A stretch of 64,000 bases of DNA from Latrodectus hesperus. Lineage: Eukaryota > Arthropoda > Arachnida > Araneae > Theridiidae. This document shows positions 62,040 through 64,000 of the stretch, in pieces. The translations under genes and the position numbers were made by a program. Position 1 is the stretch's first letter. Each line of letters opens with the position of its first letter. The notes beneath the pieces were generated by a model. That model saw only the letters and a list, made by a program, of their open reading frames with translations. It made no database searches and was not told the DNA's origin. The stretch is from the NCBI GenBank assembly GCA_037975125.1, contig CM075850.1:126251292-126315291 (forward strand), written 5' to 3'.

Positions 62040-63385
62040 GTACGACCACAAGCCTAGTGAGGAAAGTTTTTTTTTTTTTTGAAAATTACTTCACCTATAA
62101 TAAACAATCAACATAACAGACATTGAACCTTGAGGAATGTTTAAGCTGCTTCGATTTTCTTAGCACGATGGCTTACGTCTGTACTAGATATCTAACTTGC
62201 TACTTCTAGAAAACATGAGCAATACCAATTACCATCATACTAATTTGGCCCATCAGTATTTACCGCAAAGAAATAAAGTCAAACCTATGTTAAATTCAGC
62301 TAACTGGTTAATGTATTTTAATTTTTATTATTGATTACTGCGCCACCACACATTTTTTCAGCATTTAAATGCTAAGATTCTGACAAAATCTTCCGAAGAA
62401 TTATAAATAATGTTAATTTTGTTTCAAAGTCTATAAAAAACAAGTAAATAATGATGTTTTAATCACTGTGATGAGAAATAGTCGAGACACATATTTCAAA
62501 AATATCCTTTGAGAAAAATAATGACCGGGCGAAGATCCAAAATAAATCTTACAACTTGCATGTTTCTAAGTTTGGAACAGATTATTTGAAGAGGGAAGAT
62601 ACTTTCTACTAATGAACCTAGTAAAAAAGCTCTTTTTGAAAAAGGAAAAAATACGAAATTAAAATTTCTAAGGGATGATACAATATTATATGATTAAAAA
62701 TTTTAATTAATTAAATTCTTGTTTCAAGGGATAATAGTAGAATAAATGTAATATACAATACGAAAATAATCCCATAGTGGTCCATGAGAATAAAATCGAT
62801 TTTATTAGAATAAATCAGAGTCAAATATGCTACTATTTTGAAATTGCCTAATGCATGAGTATTTGTTATATATCTATTAATAAAACAATTTATAATAAAA
62901 TTTCTTTCAAATTCATAAGACAAAATCGAAATAAACAGTTTGAAAAAAAGATATTAAAAATTAAATTTATATAATCAGTTTCTTAACATCTCAATTAAAT
63001 AGACAATTTTTATACCCTGTTGCACAATTAATATTTATATAACTTTTTATTTTATAATATCTCTGATATTAACTATAAATAAAAATATTAGAGTAAGCAA
63101 TTTTTGGATAATAGTTAATAAATTAATCCTTTTCTCTAAAGGATCTTTTTTCATCTTTGATTAAATATTGTAAAATTATCAGTTATACATTTCTTTTGCA
63201 TGAAAAAGTGGTAAGTTTCGCTTTCTCTTCTTTATATGAGATTTTTATTCCAACAACATCAATTAAGTTACTTTAGATTAGGTTAAGTCTCTATGGACAT
63301 AATTTTGGCGTGTTCTCTCTGATTGTCCCATTAAACACAGCGACTACCTCATAATTTTGAATCATAATCAAGAAACTAGTTGTGC
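62040..63385. other. AT-rich non-coding DNA
   Basis: No feature supported. Confidence 0.6.
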
Positions 63386-63387
63386 TG

Positions 63388-63670
63388 GCTCCATCCAGTG
63401 CCTCAGTAGCTTCCCATTAAGATCAACAAAGTGAAGCATTATTTGCCTCGGACAGCGAGTTTCCCGATAACTGAGTGACCATATTCTCCCTCAATGGGTT
63501 GCCGGATTCCAGGAGCTGGAGAAGCAACAACGTTCATCTGTAACTTCCAAAGTACTTCCGCTGGTGTGGCATAAATGTGGAGAGAAGGCTGCCAGATTGG
63601 ATGTGACCTCGTTATCTGACCGTGGCTCAAAATTACGAGACGCTCGATGGTGGGTGAGTATTCCAAACCC
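63388..63670 (+). mobile_element. 390-bp CAA-tailed repeat, family F1, diverged and truncated copy
   Basis: Recognisable by CAGTGCCTCAGTAGCTTCCC, AAAGTGAAGCAT and CTTCCGCTGGTGTGGC in the family's order, but much diverged. The 3' part is missing; a TTAA-flanked MITE begins 11 bp further on. Confidence 0.65.
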
Positions 63671-63681
63671 GTTAAACTTAA

Positions 63682-63936
63682 GGGGCACTGATGCCTTATA
63701 ATCCAGGATTCCGAATTCTACATTTTTCGGCAATGAAGAAATGTATCCAAGATGACGTGTTGTGACGTGTTTGATTCTGTAAACATTAGGGTTGCCAAAA
63801 TGAAACTTTCTGCATAATTTTATAGGTTTCCATATCTATGACGTAATAAAAACCAGGTTGCCAAATACATAGAAAATCCGCTACAAAATCTCCAACTCAG
63901 AATTTGGCATCCTGGATTATATGGCATTTGCGCCCC
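63682..63936. mobile_element. 255-bp MITE with TTAA target site
   Basis: TTAA at 63678-63681 and 63937-63940 flank ends that are inverted repeats over about 40 bp: GGGGCACTGATGCC and, from the other end, GGGGCGCAAATGCC, both continuing ATAATCCAGGAT. No coding sequence. The TTAA duplication points to the piggyBac superfamily; the GGGGC terminus is unlike classical piggyBac ends. Confidence 0.75.
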
Positions 63937-64000
63937 TTAAGGTCTAATCGCCTATACCGCTATTTATTTATGGATCCTTATTTTATCCCCAAACCATATC

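Overview
The window looks like eukaryotic, repeat-dense, AT-rich animal DNA. It is most likely from a spider, probably an orb-weaver of the Nephila/Trichonephila kind. The grounds are the very AT-rich intergenic sequence with long (TA)n arrays, several families of tRNA-headed SINEs, LINE 3' ends with RNase-H/CCHC-type tails, mariner and Tc1 relics, and a 390-bp CAA-tailed repeat whose chance translations resemble short hypothetical proteins seen in nephilid gene sets. The species call is inference. There is no prokaryotic gene organisation, no rRNA and no functional tRNA gene. Only about 135 bp looks like conserved host protein-coding sequence. Almost every longer open frame is a microsatellite translation, a repeat translation or chance. 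|| Host gene content is on the minus strand. A 135-nt exon at 24645-24779 has good splice sites and encodes the start of a PH domain like that of delta-type phosphoinositide phospholipase C. A phase-compatible first coding exon lies 3 kb upstream at 27741-27759 (Met-Asp-Ile-Leu-Thr-Gly), next to a CpG-bearing promoter-like stretch at 27780-28130. Two further short ATG-to-donor exon candidates lie at 40428-40445 and 53640-53660, each with a cAMP-response-element-like site upstream. A possible 36-nt microexon lies at 57040-57075. These may be alternative 5' exons of the same gene or of another gene whose body is outside the window. || The rest is a layered transposon landscape. Left part (1-24 kb): a CAA-tailed repeat flanked by a 57-bp direct repeat; a MITE-like element; a chimeric retrotransposed unit (5559-6641); two 5'-truncated LINE tails with clean target-site duplications; an internally deleted LINE (11082-11991); a mariner relic; and a degenerate ~200-bp tandem array (20.7-22.1 kb). 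Middle (24.6-28 kb): the PLC-like exons with an intron full of (TA)n tracts and a 141-bp, 98% identical inverted repeat. Right part (28-64 kb): more SINEs, a second degenerate array (35.4-36.8 kb), a nest of LINE and SINE inside a MITE-like element (42.4-43.9 kb), a Tc1 relic that carries the apparent source-type locus of the chimeric unit (45.9-47.6 kb), an LTR-like island (61.2-62.0 kb) and a TTAA-flanked MITE (63.7-63.9 kb). || SINE-A (poly-A tail), SINE-B (CAA tail) and SINE-C (AACCA tail) have tRNA-like heads with A and B boxes. A and B share a central domain but differ in their 3' ends. The CAA tails of SINE-B and of the 390-bp family match the tails of two LINE fragments here, which suggests the LINE that mobilised them. 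I found no defence system, CRISPR array or operon. The most notable items are structural: the chimeric 5'-transduced SINE unit, the internally deleted LINE with a fused frame, and several perfect palindromes.
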